Source: Mycobacterium rhizamassiliense (GTDB taxonomy: Bacteria; Actinomycetota; Actinomycetes; Mycobacteriales; Mycobacteriaceae). From it: a DNA stretch of 64,000 nucleotides. The position numbers were made by a program, and so were the translations under genes. Positions 46,797 through 55,528 of this stretch are shown here, piece by piece. Under the pieces are notes generated by a model, which saw only the letters and a list, made by a program, of their open reading frames with translations, had not been told where the DNA came from and ran no database searches. Location of the stretch: contig NZ_LT721901.1 of assembly GCF_900157375.1 (NCBI RefSeq), forward strand, positions 5,351,685-5,415,684, read 5' to 3'. Every line of letters begins with the position of its first letter. Position 1 is the stretch's first letter.

Positions 46797-49489
46797 TGGC
46801 GTCCGTGAGAACTGGTAGCGCAATGGCACTCGACCCGGTTGGATCCTCGGCAGTCACCGGTGCTGGCGACCGTTACGACGCCGACCGGCTGCTGGCCGGC
46901 TACCGTGCCGCGCGCGCCCAGGAAGCCCTATTCGAACTGCGGCCCGCCGGCTCGCCGGGCCCCGGGATCGGCTATGACGAGTTCCTCGACAACAACGGCC
47001 ACGTGCGGCCGGCGTGGGCCGAGCTGGCCGACGCGCTCGCCGAACGGGGCAGGGCCGGCCTGGATCAGCTGCGCTCGGTGATGCGCAGCCTGATCGACAA
47101 CGACGGCATCACCTACACCGAGGTCGATCGCGAGCGCGACGGGCACCCGCACGGCCTGGAACCCATCCCATGGAGCCTGGACGCGCTGCCGATCGTTTTG
47201 TCCGCGGCGGATTGGGAGGTGCTGGAGGCCGGACTGGTCCAGCGGTCGCGGCTGCTCGACGCCGTGCTGGCGGACCTGTACGGGCCGCGCAGCCTGCTCA
47301 CCGACGGCGCGCTGCCACCGGAACTGGTGTTCGCCCATCCCGGTTACGTGCGGGCAGCCGCGGGCGTCGAGGTGCCCGGGCGCCACCAGCTTTTCATGCA
47401 CGGCTGCGACGTCAGTCGGCTGCCGGACAACAGCTTTCAGGTCAACGCCGACTGGACGCAGGCGCCTTCGGGCGCCGGCTATGCGCTGGCCGACCGACGC
47501 GTGGTCGCGCATGCGATTCCCGACCTCTACGAAAGAATCGCGCCGCGGCCGACGACTCCGTTCGCCCAGGCGCTGCGGCTGGCCCTGATCGACGCCGCAC
47601 CCGATGTCGCCCAAGACCCGGTGGTCGTGGTGCTCAGCCCGGGCATTTACTCCGAGACCGCCTTCGACCAGGCGTATCTTGCGACGCTGCTTGGCTTTCC
47701 GCTGGTGGAAAGCGCGGATCTGGTGGTGCGCGACGGCAAGCTGTGGATGCGTTCGCTGGGCACGCTGAAGCGCGTCGACGTGGTGCTGCGCCGCGTCGAC
47801 GCGTTGTACACCGATCCGCTGGATCTGCGGGCCGACTCCCGGCTCGGCGTGGTCGGTTTGGTGGAGGCGCAACACCGCGGGACCGTCACCGTCGTCAACA
47901 CGCTGGGCAGCGGCATCCTGGAAAGCCCTGGGCTGCTGCGCTTCCTGCCCGGGCTGTCCGAGCGCCTCCTCGGCGAAGCACCGCTGCTGCAGACCGCGCC
48001 GGTGTACTGGGGCGGCATCGGCAACGAACTCTCGCACCTGCTGGCGAACCTGTCGTCGCTGTTGATCAAGTCCACGGTGGGCTGCGAAACCCTTGTCGGG
48101 CCAGCCCTTTCGGCTTCCCAGCGGACCGAGTTGTCGGCGCGGATCGGGAAGGCGCCGTGGCAATGGGTCGGCCAGGAGCTGCCGCAGTTCTCGTCGGCAC
48201 CGACCGACCACACTGGCGTACTCTCGTCGGCCGGCGTCGGCATGCGGCTGTTCACCGTCGCGCAACGCGGTGGCTTTGCGCCGATGATCGGCGGCATCGG
48301 CTACGTGCTGGCCCCCGGGCCCGCCGCGTATGCGATGCAAACCGTTGCGGCAAAGGATGTTTGGGTTCGTCCCACCGAGCGGGTCCGCGCCGAGATCGTC
48401 ACGTTGCCGTCGGCTCCGGCACCCGTGAAGACGGCAGCGGGTACCTTTGGCATCAGCTCGCCTCGTGTGTTGTCGGACCTGTTCTGGATGGGACGCTACG
48501 GCGAGCGCGCCGAAAACACGGCCCGGCTGCTGATCGTTGCCCGCGACCGTTTCCACGTGTACCGCCACCAGCAGGCCAGCGAAGAAAGCGAATGCGTGCC
48601 GGTGCTGATGGCCGCGCTGGGCCACATCACCGGGATCGACACCGGGGCGAACCACGACCATGCCGAGATCATCGCGATCGTCCCCTCCACGCTGTGGTCG
48701 TTGACGGTCGACGCGAAACGTCCCGGCTCGCTGGTTCATTCGGTGGACGGGCTGGGGCTGGCCGCCCGGTCGGTGCGCGACCAGCTGTCCAACGACACCT
48801 GGACGGTGCTGGTGGGCGTGGAACGGGCGCTGATGCACCCGCCCGAGCCGCCGCAGTCGCTGGCCGAGGCCGACACCCTGCTCGCGTCGGCCCATGCCCG
48901 CACCCTGGCGGGGATGCTGACGCTGGCCGGCGTCGCCAGCGAGTCGATGGTCCGCGACGTGGGCTGGGCGATGATGGACATCGGCAAACGCATCGAACGC
49001 GGCCTCTGGCTAACCGCACTGCTGGAATCGACGCTGATCGCGGCCCGCAGCGCGGCCGCTGAGCAAACTATCATCGAGTCGACCGTGGTGGCCTGCGAAT
49101 CGTCGGTGATCTACCGGCGCCGCACGGTCGGCCAGGTCAGCGTGGCCGCGGTGGCGGAGCTGATGTTGTTCGACGCGAACAATCCGCGGTCGCTCCTCTA
49201 TCAAGTGGCGCGGTTGCGGGCCGACCTCAAGGAGTTGCCGAGCTCGTCGGGATCGTCGCGCCCGGAACGCATCGTCGACGAGATCGGCACGCGGCTGCGC
49301 CGGTCGCTCCCCGCCGAGCTGGGACGGGTCGACGCCGATGGGCACCGCGCCAAGCTGGCGGAGTTGCTCGCCGCGATCCACGCCGAGCTGCGCGACCTGG
49401 CCGAAGTCATCACCGAAACGCAGCTGACGTTGCCCGGCGGCATGCAGCCGCTGTGGGGCCCCGACGAACGCCGCGTGATGCCGGCCTAG
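46796..49489 (+). CDS. circularly permuted ATP-grasp protein fused to alpha-E domain (Rv2567-type)
   Basis: An 897-residue fusion. The first about 530 residues are a type 2 circularly permuted ATP-grasp ligase (DUF404/407), with NNGHVRPAW, HQLFMHGCDVSRLPDNSFQVNADWTQAPSGAGYAL-type nucleotide region, LGTLKRVDVVLRRVD and VEAQHRGTVTVVNTLGSG. From about 555 (DLFWMGRYGERAENTARLL) it is the helical alpha-E domain (DUF403). In many bacteria these are separate genes next to a transglutaminase; here they are one protein. Predicted to form peptide-like bonds with ATP. Start ATG at 46796 overlaps the previous stop; an internal ATG at 46823 is possible. Confidence 0.9.
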   Translation: MASVRTGSAMALDPVGSSAVTGAGDRYDADRLLAGYRAARAQEALFELRPAGSPGPGIGYDEFLDNNGHVRPAWAELADALAERGRAGLDQLRSVMRSLIDNDGITYTEVDRERDGHPHGLEPIPWSLDALPIVLSAADWEVLEAGLVQRSRLLDAVLADLYGPRSLLTDGALPPELVFAHPGYVRAAAGVEVPGRHQLFMHGCDVSRLPDNSFQVNADWTQAPSGAGYALADRRVVAHAIPDLYERIAPRPTTPFAQALRLALIDAAPDVAQDPVVVVLSPGIYSETAFDQAYLATLLGFPLVESADLVVRDGKLWMRSLGTLKRVDVVLRRVDALYTDPLDLRADSRLGVVGLVEAQHRGTVTVVNTLGSGILESPGLLRFLPGLSERLLGEAPLLQTAPVYWGGIGNELSHLLANLSSLLIKSTVGCETLVGPALSASQRTELSARIGKAPWQWVGQELPQFSSAPTDHTGVLSSAGVGMRLFTVAQRGGFAPMIGGIGYVLAPGPAAYAMQTVAAKDVWVRPTERVRAEIVTLPSAPAPVKTAAGTFGISSPRVLSDLFWMGRYGERAENTARLLIVARDRFHVYRHQQASEESECVPVLMAALGHITGIDTGANHDHAEIIAIVPSTLWSLTVDAKRPGSLVHSVDGLGLAARSVRDQLSNDTWTVLVGVERALMHPPEPPQSLAEADTLLASAHARTLAGMLTLAGVASESMVRDVGWAMMDIGKRIERGLWLTALLESTLIAARSAAAEQTIIESTVVACESSVIYRRRTVGQVSVAAVAELMLFDANNPRSLLYQVARLRADLKELPSSSGSSRPERIVDEIGTRLRRSLPAELGRVDADGHRAKLAELLAAIHAELRDLAEVITETQLTLPGGMQPLWGPDERRVMPA

Positions 49490-49507
49490 CCGCGCTCGCG
49501 ATCGCCC

Positions 49508-50554
49508 CTAGCTTGCGACGGCGGTCTGCGAGTTCGTCACGTCGTCGATGACGGTGTGGATGAACTTCATCTTCTCCAACACCGCGGCGGGCAGCACGAA
49601 CGGATAGAGGTCGTTGTGGCCCATCGACCGGTTCACCATGTTCAGCGACCACGACAACGGCAGCCACATCTCGATGATGTTGGGAAAAGCGCTGGGGCCC
49701 AAGGCCGGCCGGTCGAATGTCGCCGACGCCGACGCGAAGCCACACCACGCCGAGGTGTCCAGGGTGTCGCGGATGTGCAGGTAATGGGCGAACGTCTCGG
49801 CCCAATCCTCGGCGGGATGCATGGTCGCGTACGACGAGACGAACTTTTTCTGCCACCCCTTCGGCGCGCCCTCGCTGTAGTGCCGGTCCAGCGCCTCCTG
49901 GTAGTCGGCATCGGGATCACCGAACAGTTCGTTGAACCGGCCCAGGTGCTCGCTCGACGGCGAGATCAACCGGTAGAAGTAGTAGTGCCCGATCTCATGG
50001 CGGAAGTGCCCGAGCAGGGTGCGGTAGGGCTCGTCCATCTCGACACGTAGCTGCTCGCGGTGCACGTCGTCGCCCTCGGCCAAATCTATTGTGATAACGC
50101 CGTTCTCATGCCCCGTCAACACCTTCTCGTGGGCGCTGGAAAGCAGCCGGAAGGCCAGCCCGAAGTCGGGATCCTCGTCGCGGCCGATGATGGGCAGCTT
50201 CAGCTCGTGCAGCTCAGCGATCAGCCGCCGCTTGGCCGCCTCGGCCGCGGCGAACTCCGCCAGGCCGACGGTGTCGGCATCGTTGGGCCGTTCGGTCGTC
50301 AGCACACACGAGGCGCAGCGCAGCCGCGGGCTGTTGACGGGCACCAGCCAATTGCACTCGGCGACTCGCAGATTGGCACACAGTTGATACTCGGCGGCGT
50401 CTACGAACCCGGCGTGCTCGCTAGCGTCTTTCTCGGAGATCACCAGCAGCGCCATCTGCTCGAGCGAAAAGCCCAGCGCGCTTTTGCAATTCAGGCAGGT
50501 GGAGTTCTCGAAGACCAGGCGCTGGCCGCACTTGGGGCAGTGGAAGTCACGCAT
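49508..50554 (-). CDS. putative zinc-binding metallopeptidase with N-terminal zinc ribbon (Rv2568c-type)
   Basis: A 348-residue protein beginning with a zinc ribbon (Cys6, Cys9, Cys20, Cys23) and further cysteines at 59, 67, 80 and 83, then a catalytic domain with the gluzincin motif HEIGH (His186, Glu187, His190) and a downstream DWAETFAHYLHIRD with the third-ligand glutamate. It belongs to a family named only as putative zinc-binding metallopeptidase. The ATG at 50554 gives an N-terminus like H37Rv; another ATG three codons upstream (50563) has a GAAGG site. Its start overlaps the upstream transglutaminase stop, so the two are co-translated, and it is convergent with the ATP-grasp gene. Confidence 0.88.
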   Translation of the reverse strand: MRDFHCPKCGQRLVFENSTCLNCKSALGFSLEQMALLVISEKDASEHAGFVDAAEYQLCANLRVAECNWLVPVNSPRLRCASCVLTTERPNDADTVGLAEFAAAEAAKRRLIAELHELKLPIIGRDEDPDFGLAFRLLSSAHEKVLTGHENGVITIDLAEGDDVHREQLRVEMDEPYRTLLGHFRHEIGHYYFYRLISPSSEHLGRFNELFGDPDADYQEALDRHYSEGAPKGWQKKFVSSYATMHPAEDWAETFAHYLHIRDTLDTSAWCGFASASATFDRPALGPSAFPNIIEMWLPLSWSLNMVNRSMGHNDLYPFVLPAAVLEKMKFIHTVIDDVTNSQTAVAS

Positions 50555-51485
50555 CGAGATCATCGCCTTCGAAGGGCACGACGTCGACGCCGACGTCGAT
50601 CACGCTGCGCTCCGAGTCGGTGTAGATAATCCCGCGCAGCGGCGGCACGTCGGCGTAGTCGCGGCCGCGCCCCACCACGATGTAGCGCTCGTCGACCAGC
50701 TGGTCATTGGTCGGATCGAGCCCCAGCCATTCGAATTGGCTTGGATCTTGCGGGGTCCACACCGCTGCCCAGGCGTGGGTGGCGTCGATGCCGATCATGC
50801 GTTCCTTTCCAGGTGGCGGGGTGGTGGCCAGATAGCCGGATACGTAGCTGGCCGCCAAACCGTTGGCGCGCAGGCAGGCGATCGCCAGCCGTGCGAAATC
50901 TTGGCATACCCCTTCTCGCGCCGCCAGAACCTCATCGACCCCGGTGGAAATCGTCGTCGACCCCGATCGGTAGGTGAAGTCGGTGAAGATCCGGGATGCG
51001 AGATCACGCAGCACGTCGACCAACGGGCGCCCGGGTGCGAAGCTGGGCGCCGCGTAATTGCGTACGTCGTCAGTGATCTCCGGTGGATCCAGGTCGAGGG
51101 TGAGCTCGGTCGCCAGCGCGAACGCCCCGATGCGCCCGGCGGGCCGGGCCTCCTCCCACGCTTCCACGGCGGGTCCGCTGGAGTAGCGGCCAGGCGGCGG
51201 CGGATAGGCGTCGACGATGGAGTCGCTGACGACGGTGAGGACGTTGTGTGGCTCGGTGACGTGGAAGTAGGAGCTGATGTTGCCGTAGCCGTCCTGGCTG
51301 GTGGAGCTGTCGGCGGGCGCCGGGTCGATCGTCAGCCGGTGCGCGACGCAATGTTGCCGCTGATCATCGCGCGGGGTGAGGAAGCCGCGACCATAGGAGC
51401 TGGTCACGGTATCCGAATAGCGGTACTGGGTGCGGTGCGTGATGCGGTGGCGAATGGCGGCCGGGGCACTGGCTTCAGGCGACAA
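50547..51485 (-). CDS. transglutaminase family protein (Rv2569c-type)
   Basis: A 312-residue protein with an N-terminal beta domain (HRTQYRYSDTVTSSYGRGFLTPRD) and the cysteine-protease-like core: Cys194 in GVCQDFARL, His237 in THAWAAVW and Asp257 in LGLDPTN. It is a shorter relative of the 43455 protein. The start is a TTG at 51483-51485: AGGAGG sits 7 bases before it and no ATG or GTG lies between it and conserved sequence. It is followed by the metallopeptidase gene with a short overlap. Confidence 0.9.
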   Translation of the reverse strand: MSPEASAPAAIRHRITHRTQYRYSDTVTSSYGRGFLTPRDDQRQHCVAHRLTIDPAPADSSTSQDGYGNISSYFHVTEPHNVLTVVSDSIVDAYPPPPGRYSSGPAVEAWEEARPAGRIGAFALATELTLDLDPPEITDDVRNYAAPSFAPGRPLVDVLRDLASRIFTDFTYRSGSTTISTGVDEVLAAREGVCQDFARLAIACLRANGLAASYVSGYLATTPPPGKERMIGIDATHAWAAVWTPQDPSQFEWLGLDPTNDQLVDERYIVVGRGRDYADVPPLRGIIYTDSERSVIDVGVDVVPFEGDDLDA

Positions 51486-51623
51486 CGACTGACCTCCTGA
51501 CGTCTGTGCCGCGGGCCGGATAGCGGCATGGTGATCACATCACATACCGGCCGTCGGCCGCCCGCTGGGCAATCGATTGCCAATGCCTCGCGAAATGCAC
51601 CATAACGGGAGCACAATCAGGGT

Positions 51624-52013
51624 GTGGCCACGTGGAATGACGTCGCCCACATTGTGGGTGCGCTGCCGCTCACTGCCGAGCAGTCACCGCGCGACTGGCG
51701 GGTCGGCAAGAAAATGCTGGCGTGGGAGCGGCCGCTGCGCTCATCGGATCGTGAGGCGCTGACCGCGCAGGGATCGGAGCCGCCCCAAGGCGACATCCTG
51801 GGCGTGCGGGTCTCCGATGAGGGCATCAAATTCGCGTTGATCTCCGACGATCCGGGGGTGTACTTCACCACGCCGCACTTCGACGGCTACGCCGCGGTGC
51901 TGGTCAAACTCGACGCGATCGACGCCGGAGACCTCGAGGAGCTGATCACCGAGGCCTGGCTGGCGCAGGCGCCCCGCAAGCTGGTCGAGGAGTTCCTGGC
52001 CGATTCGCGCTAG
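51624..52013 (+). CDS. MmcQ/YjbR-family protein (Rv2570-type)
   Basis: A 129-residue CyaY-like fold protein with MATWNDVAHIVGALP, RVGKKMLAWERPL, GVRVSDEGIKFALI and YFTTPHFDGYAAVLVKLD, the standard YjbR layout. Families of this type bind DNA non-specifically in some structures; the role is not known. Start GTG at 51624-51626 without a strong ribosome site. Divergent from the transglutaminase gene with 138 bp between. Confidence 0.85.
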   Translation: MATWNDVAHIVGALPLTAEQSPRDWRVGKKMLAWERPLRSSDREALTAQGSEPPQGDILGVRVSDEGIKFALISDDPGVYFTTPHFDGYAAVLVKLDAIDAGDLEELITEAWLAQAPRKLVEEFLADSR

Positions 52014-52017
52014 CCGC

Positions 52018-53094
52018 TCATTGCGGGCGCAGGTCGATGACCCGCTGCAGGTCGTCGACGCACGCCGCGGCGACGTCGGCAATCACCACGTGGGCCCGTT
52101 CGTGCGCGTCGGAGAACAGCGTCGACGCATGCACGCGCGCGGCCTCGACGTGCGCGGTGGCCTCGATCGGATTCGTGTCGGCAAGTGCGGTGGCCTTCGC
52201 GAGGTCGCCCAGCACGGCCTCGGCGGCTTGCGACGGCCGCACGCAGCAGCCGTCAGCGCCGGATTGGGCGGCGGGAACCACGACGCGCGCCAGCTGCAGC
52301 ACGGAGCTCGCCAGCACGGCCACGTGCACGGCCTGGTGATCCGCGGTACGGATGTCGCCGCGCAGCCGCCAGCGCCGCGGCGACATCCGTACGACCTGAC
52401 GGGCGGTGGCGCGGGCCTGCAGCAGGTTGCCCAGCATCTCGTGCACGCGGTCGACGGCCGGCAGCGGCCAGTCGTCGGCGGCCACCGTGCGGCCGGCGGC
52501 GAGGTCGGCGGTGCCAGACAGCACCTGCGTGATTGCTTCCAGCACCTCGATGCGTGCCCTGCTCAGCACCAGCAACGGATCGGCCGGGAACAGCAGGATG
52601 GCGAACACGATGGCCAGGCCACCACCGATCAGGGCGTCGTCGATGCGTTCGGACACCGGACCGCTGTGATACAGCGCGAGAACCAGGATCGACGACACGA
52701 CAGTCTGATTGACGAACATCATCCCTTGCCCGATGAAGTTCTGCCCGACGATCGCCGCGACACACAACGCGAGCAAGACCGCGACGGCGATCTGGACGAC
52801 CCCGGTGCCGATCAACCGGTGTACGCCCGCGCCCATCCAGATCCCCAGGGACACACCGATGATCATCTGCACGGCCCGCTGCGCGCGTAGGACGTTGCTG
52901 ATCGACAGGCATACCGCCGAGGCGATCGGGGCGAAGAACGGCTGGGGGTGCTTCAGCAGGTCGGCGGCGATGTACCAAGCCAGACCGGAGGCGACCGATG
53001 TCTGCGCGATGGTGAACCACAAGCCGCGGATTCGCGTGAAGGCCGCGATACCGGCGCCGTAGACCGCCGTCCGCACCGTCAACAGACTGCTCAC
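52018..53094 (-). CDS. FUSC-family inner-membrane protein (Rv2571c-type)
   Basis: A 358-residue protein with six hydrophobic helices in the first 180 residues, including GLAWYIAADLL, the FUSC core FFAPIASAVCLSISNVLRAQRAVQMIIGVSLGIWMG and ILVLALYHSGPV. A soluble helical C-terminal half (about 190-358) follows. FUSC proteins include aromatic acid efflux components such as AaeB and YccS; the substrate here is unknown. GTG start at 53092-53094. It is convergent with the YjbR-type gene with 4 bp between stops. Confidence 0.87.
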   Translation of the reverse strand: MSSLLTVRTAVYGAGIAAFTRIRGLWFTIAQTSVASGLAWYIAADLLKHPQPFFAPIASAVCLSISNVLRAQRAVQMIIGVSLGIWMGAGVHRLIGTGVVQIAVAVLLALCVAAIVGQNFIGQGMMFVNQTVVSSILVLALYHSGPVSERIDDALIGGGLAIVFAILLFPADPLLVLSRARIEVLEAITQVLSGTADLAAGRTVAADDWPLPAVDRVHEMLGNLLQARATARQVVRMSPRRWRLRGDIRTADHQAVHVAVLASSVLQLARVVVPAAQSGADGCCVRPSQAAEAVLGDLAKATALADTNPIEATAHVEAARVHASTLFSDAHERAHVVIADVAAACVDDLQRVIDLRPQ

Positions 53095-53141
53095 CCCGCT
53101 TGCTTACCGCAGCGCGAGCGGGCGCGGCAATTCCAGACTCG

Positions 53142-53576
53142 TCAGTTCCGCTGCAATTCGAAAAGCGGTATCACCCGGCTGGTCTTGGCCTGATAGTCGG
53201 CGAAGCCCGGTGACGCGGCGGCGACTTCGTCGAAGAGCCGGTCGCGTTCGGCGGACGGCAGTTCATGCGCCGTCACGTCATACGCCTCGGTACCGACCTC
53301 GATGTGTGCCTGCGAGTTGGCGCGCAGGTTGTGCACCCAGGCCGGATCCTTGGGCGCGCCGGCGAACGATCCGATGATGATCAGCTTGCCGTCGACGCGG
53401 AAATAGGCCAGCGGGGAAAGCCGGGGCTGGCCGGACTTGGCGCCCGTCGTGGTGAGCAACAGCAGGTCGCCGTTTTCGAATTGCCCGCCGACTTTGCCGC
53501 CGTTGGCGCGGAACTCTTCGGCGATGTTCTGGTTGAACGCGTTGATCGTCGCGGTGTCAGGAAAGCCTTCGGTCAT
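53142..53576 (-). CDS. deazaflavin (F420)-dependent nitroreductase family protein (Ddn-like)
   Basis: A 144-residue split-barrel protein of the DUF385/Ddn group. The motif LLLLTTTGAKSGQPRLSPLAYF is the family phosphate/F420-binding strand-loop, then IIIGSFAGAPKDPAWVHNLRAN and the C-terminal FADYQAKTSRVIPLFELQR. Mycobacteria hold many paralogues that reduce quinones or other compounds with F420H2; the substrate is not known. The ATG overlaps the aspS stop (ATGA at 53573-53576). Confidence 0.92.
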   Translation of the reverse strand: MTEGFPDTATINAFNQNIAEEFRANGGKVGGQFENGDLLLLTTTGAKSGQPRLSPLAYFRVDGKLIIIGSFAGAPKDPAWVHNLRANSQAHIEVGTEAYDVTAHELPSAERDRLFDEVAAASPGFADYQAKTSRVIPLFELQRN

Positions 53577-55348
53577 GCTTCGTCAACCTTTTTCGGCTTG
53601 GCGTCTATTCCGGATTCCTTGCGCTGCTGGGCGGTGATCGGCGCCGGCGCCTCAGTCAGCGGGTCGATGCCGCCGCCGGTCTTCGGGAAGGCGATGACCT
53701 CGCGGATCGAGTCGACCCCGGACAGCAGGGCGTTGATGCGGTCCCAGCCGAACGCGATGCCGCCGTGCGGAGGCGCGCCAAAGGTGAAGGCCTCCAACAG
53801 GAATCCGAACTTCTCCTGCGCCTCGGCCTGGTCCAGGCCCATGACCGCGAATACCCTTTCTTGGACGTCGCGGCGGTGGATACGGATCGAGCCGCCCCCG
53901 ATTTCGTTGCCGTTGCAGACGATGTCGTAGGCGTCGGCCAGGACGTTGCCCGTGTCGGTGTCGATGGCGTCCTCCTGACCCGCTTTGGGCGAGGTGAACG
54001 CGTGGTGCACCGCGGTCCACGCCCCAGCGCCGACGGCCACGTCCCCGGCGGCGGTCGCCTCCTCGGCGGGTTCGAACAGCGGCGGGTCGACGATCCAGAC
54101 GAACGCCCACGCCGCCGGGTCGATCATGCCCAGCCGGTCGGCGATCTCGCCGCGCGCCGCACCCAGCAGCGCCCGGGACGACTTGACCGGGCCGGCCGAG
54201 AAGAAGATGCAATCCCCCGGGCTGGCGCCGACGTGCGCGGCCAGCCCGTCGCGCTCGGCGTCGGTGAGGTTCTTGGCGACCGGGCCGGCCAGCGTGCCGT
54301 CGTCGCCGACCAGCACGTAGGCCAGCCCCCGATGCCCGCGCTGCTTGGCCCACTCCTGCCAACCGTCCAGCGTGCGCCGCGGCTGCGAGGCGCCGCGGGG
54401 CATCACCACGGCGCCGACGTATGGCGCCTGGAATACCCGAAATGTGGTGTCTTTGAAGAACTCTGTGCACTCGACGAGTTCGAGGCCGAAGCGAAGATCG
54501 GGCTTGTCGGAGCCGAACCGGCTCATCGCGTCGGCGTAGGTCATCCGCGGAATCGGTGTCGGGATCTGGTAGCCGATCAGCCCCCACAGCGCGCCCAGGA
54601 TCTCCTCGGCGACCGCGATGATGTCCTCAGTGTCGATGAAGCTCATCTCTATGTCGAGCTGGGTGAACTCCGGCTGACGGTCGGCGCGGAAGTCCTCGTC
54701 GCGGTAGCACCGCGCAATTTGGTAGTAGCGCTCCATGCCGGCCACCATCAGCAACTGCTTGAACAGCTGCGGGCTCTGCGGCAGGGCGTAGAACGAGCCC
54801 GGGTGCAACCGGGCCGGCACCAGGAAGTCGCGCGCTCCCTCCGGTGTGGAGCGGGTGATCGTCGGTGTTTCGATCTCGACGAAGTCGTGGCCGGCAAGCA
54901 CCGCACGTGCGGCCGCATTCACCTTGGAGCGCAAGCGAATTGCCGCGGCCGGTTCGTCGCGGCGCAGATCGAGGTAGCGATATTTCAGCCGCAGTTCCTC
55001 GCCGGCGGGCTCGTCGAGCTGGAACGGCAACGGCGCAGCCTCGCCGAGCACGGTCAGCGACGCCGCGTTGACCTCGATGTCGCCGGTGGCGATCTCGGGG
55101 TTGGCGTTGCCTTCGGGGCGGATCTCGACGACGCCGGTGACCGCGACGCAGAATTCGGCGCGCAGCCGGTGCGCCTGGGCCAGCACGTCGGGCGCGCGGA
55201 ACACCACCTGCGAGACGCCGGAGGCATCCCGCAGGTCGATGAAGATGACACCGCCGTGGTCGCGGCGGCGAGCCACCCATCCCGCTAGCGTCACCTGCTG
55301 CCCGGCGTCGCTACTCCTCAGCGAACCCGCGGCGTGGCTGCGCAGCAC
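53573..55348 (-). CDS. aspS: aspartyl-tRNA synthetase
   Basis: Charges tRNA-Asp and, in bacteria lacking AsnRS, often tRNA-Asn too. The 591-residue bacterial-type enzyme has the anticodon OB fold (VTLAGWVARRRDHGG, IDLRDASGVSQVVFR), class II motif 2 (RCYRDEDFRADRQPEFTQLDIEMSF), the large bacterial GAD insertion (about 300-420) and motif 3 (HGGIAFGWDRI). Start at 55346-55348. Divergent from the esterase region with a 180 bp gap. Confidence 0.97.
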   Translation of the reverse strand: MLRSHAAGSLRSSDAGQQVTLAGWVARRRDHGGVIFIDLRDASGVSQVVFRAPDVLAQAHRLRAEFCVAVTGVVEIRPEGNANPEIATGDIEVNAASLTVLGEAAPLPFQLDEPAGEELRLKYRYLDLRRDEPAAAIRLRSKVNAAARAVLAGHDFVEIETPTITRSTPEGARDFLVPARLHPGSFYALPQSPQLFKQLLMVAGMERYYQIARCYRDEDFRADRQPEFTQLDIEMSFIDTEDIIAVAEEILGALWGLIGYQIPTPIPRMTYADAMSRFGSDKPDLRFGLELVECTEFFKDTTFRVFQAPYVGAVVMPRGASQPRRTLDGWQEWAKQRGHRGLAYVLVGDDGTLAGPVAKNLTDAERDGLAAHVGASPGDCIFFSAGPVKSSRALLGAARGEIADRLGMIDPAAWAFVWIVDPPLFEPAEEATAAGDVAVGAGAWTAVHHAFTSPKAGQEDAIDTDTGNVLADAYDIVCNGNEIGGGSIRIHRRDVQERVFAVMGLDQAEAQEKFGFLLEAFTFGAPPHGGIAFGWDRINALLSGVDSIREVIAFPKTGGGIDPLTEAPAPITAQQRKESGIDAKPKKVDEA

Positions 55349-55405
55349 AAAGAACTCCTTTTCACCCGGCTAGAACGAGTGACCAGTCTAAAGGAGGTGA
55401 TTTCT

Positions 55406-55510
55406 GTGGCATCGGTCCCGGCGTCGTGGCCTCGACGTGCACGAATAACGAGCCGATCTAGCCAGTTGCCGGGCGCCCGGGGCAGGATTACTCACCAACA
55501 TCGATGCTGA
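55406..55510 (+). CDS. 34-codon ORF with near-perfect Shine-Dalgarno upstream of the esterase
   Basis: The sequence AAAGGAGGTGAT at 55390-55401 matches 12 bases of the 16S rRNA anti-Shine-Dalgarno complement, far beyond the usual 4-6. Four bases later a GTG opens 34 codons, Arg- and Ser-rich, ending in TGA at 55508-55510, 18 bp before the esterase start. It may be a leader peptide that couples to the esterase, or a ribosome landing site; the peptide itself resembles nothing recognised. Confidence 0.4.
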   Translation: MASVPASWPRRARITSRSSQLPGARGRITHQHRC

Positions 55511-55528
55511 TGGACCCAGGAGTGTCAA

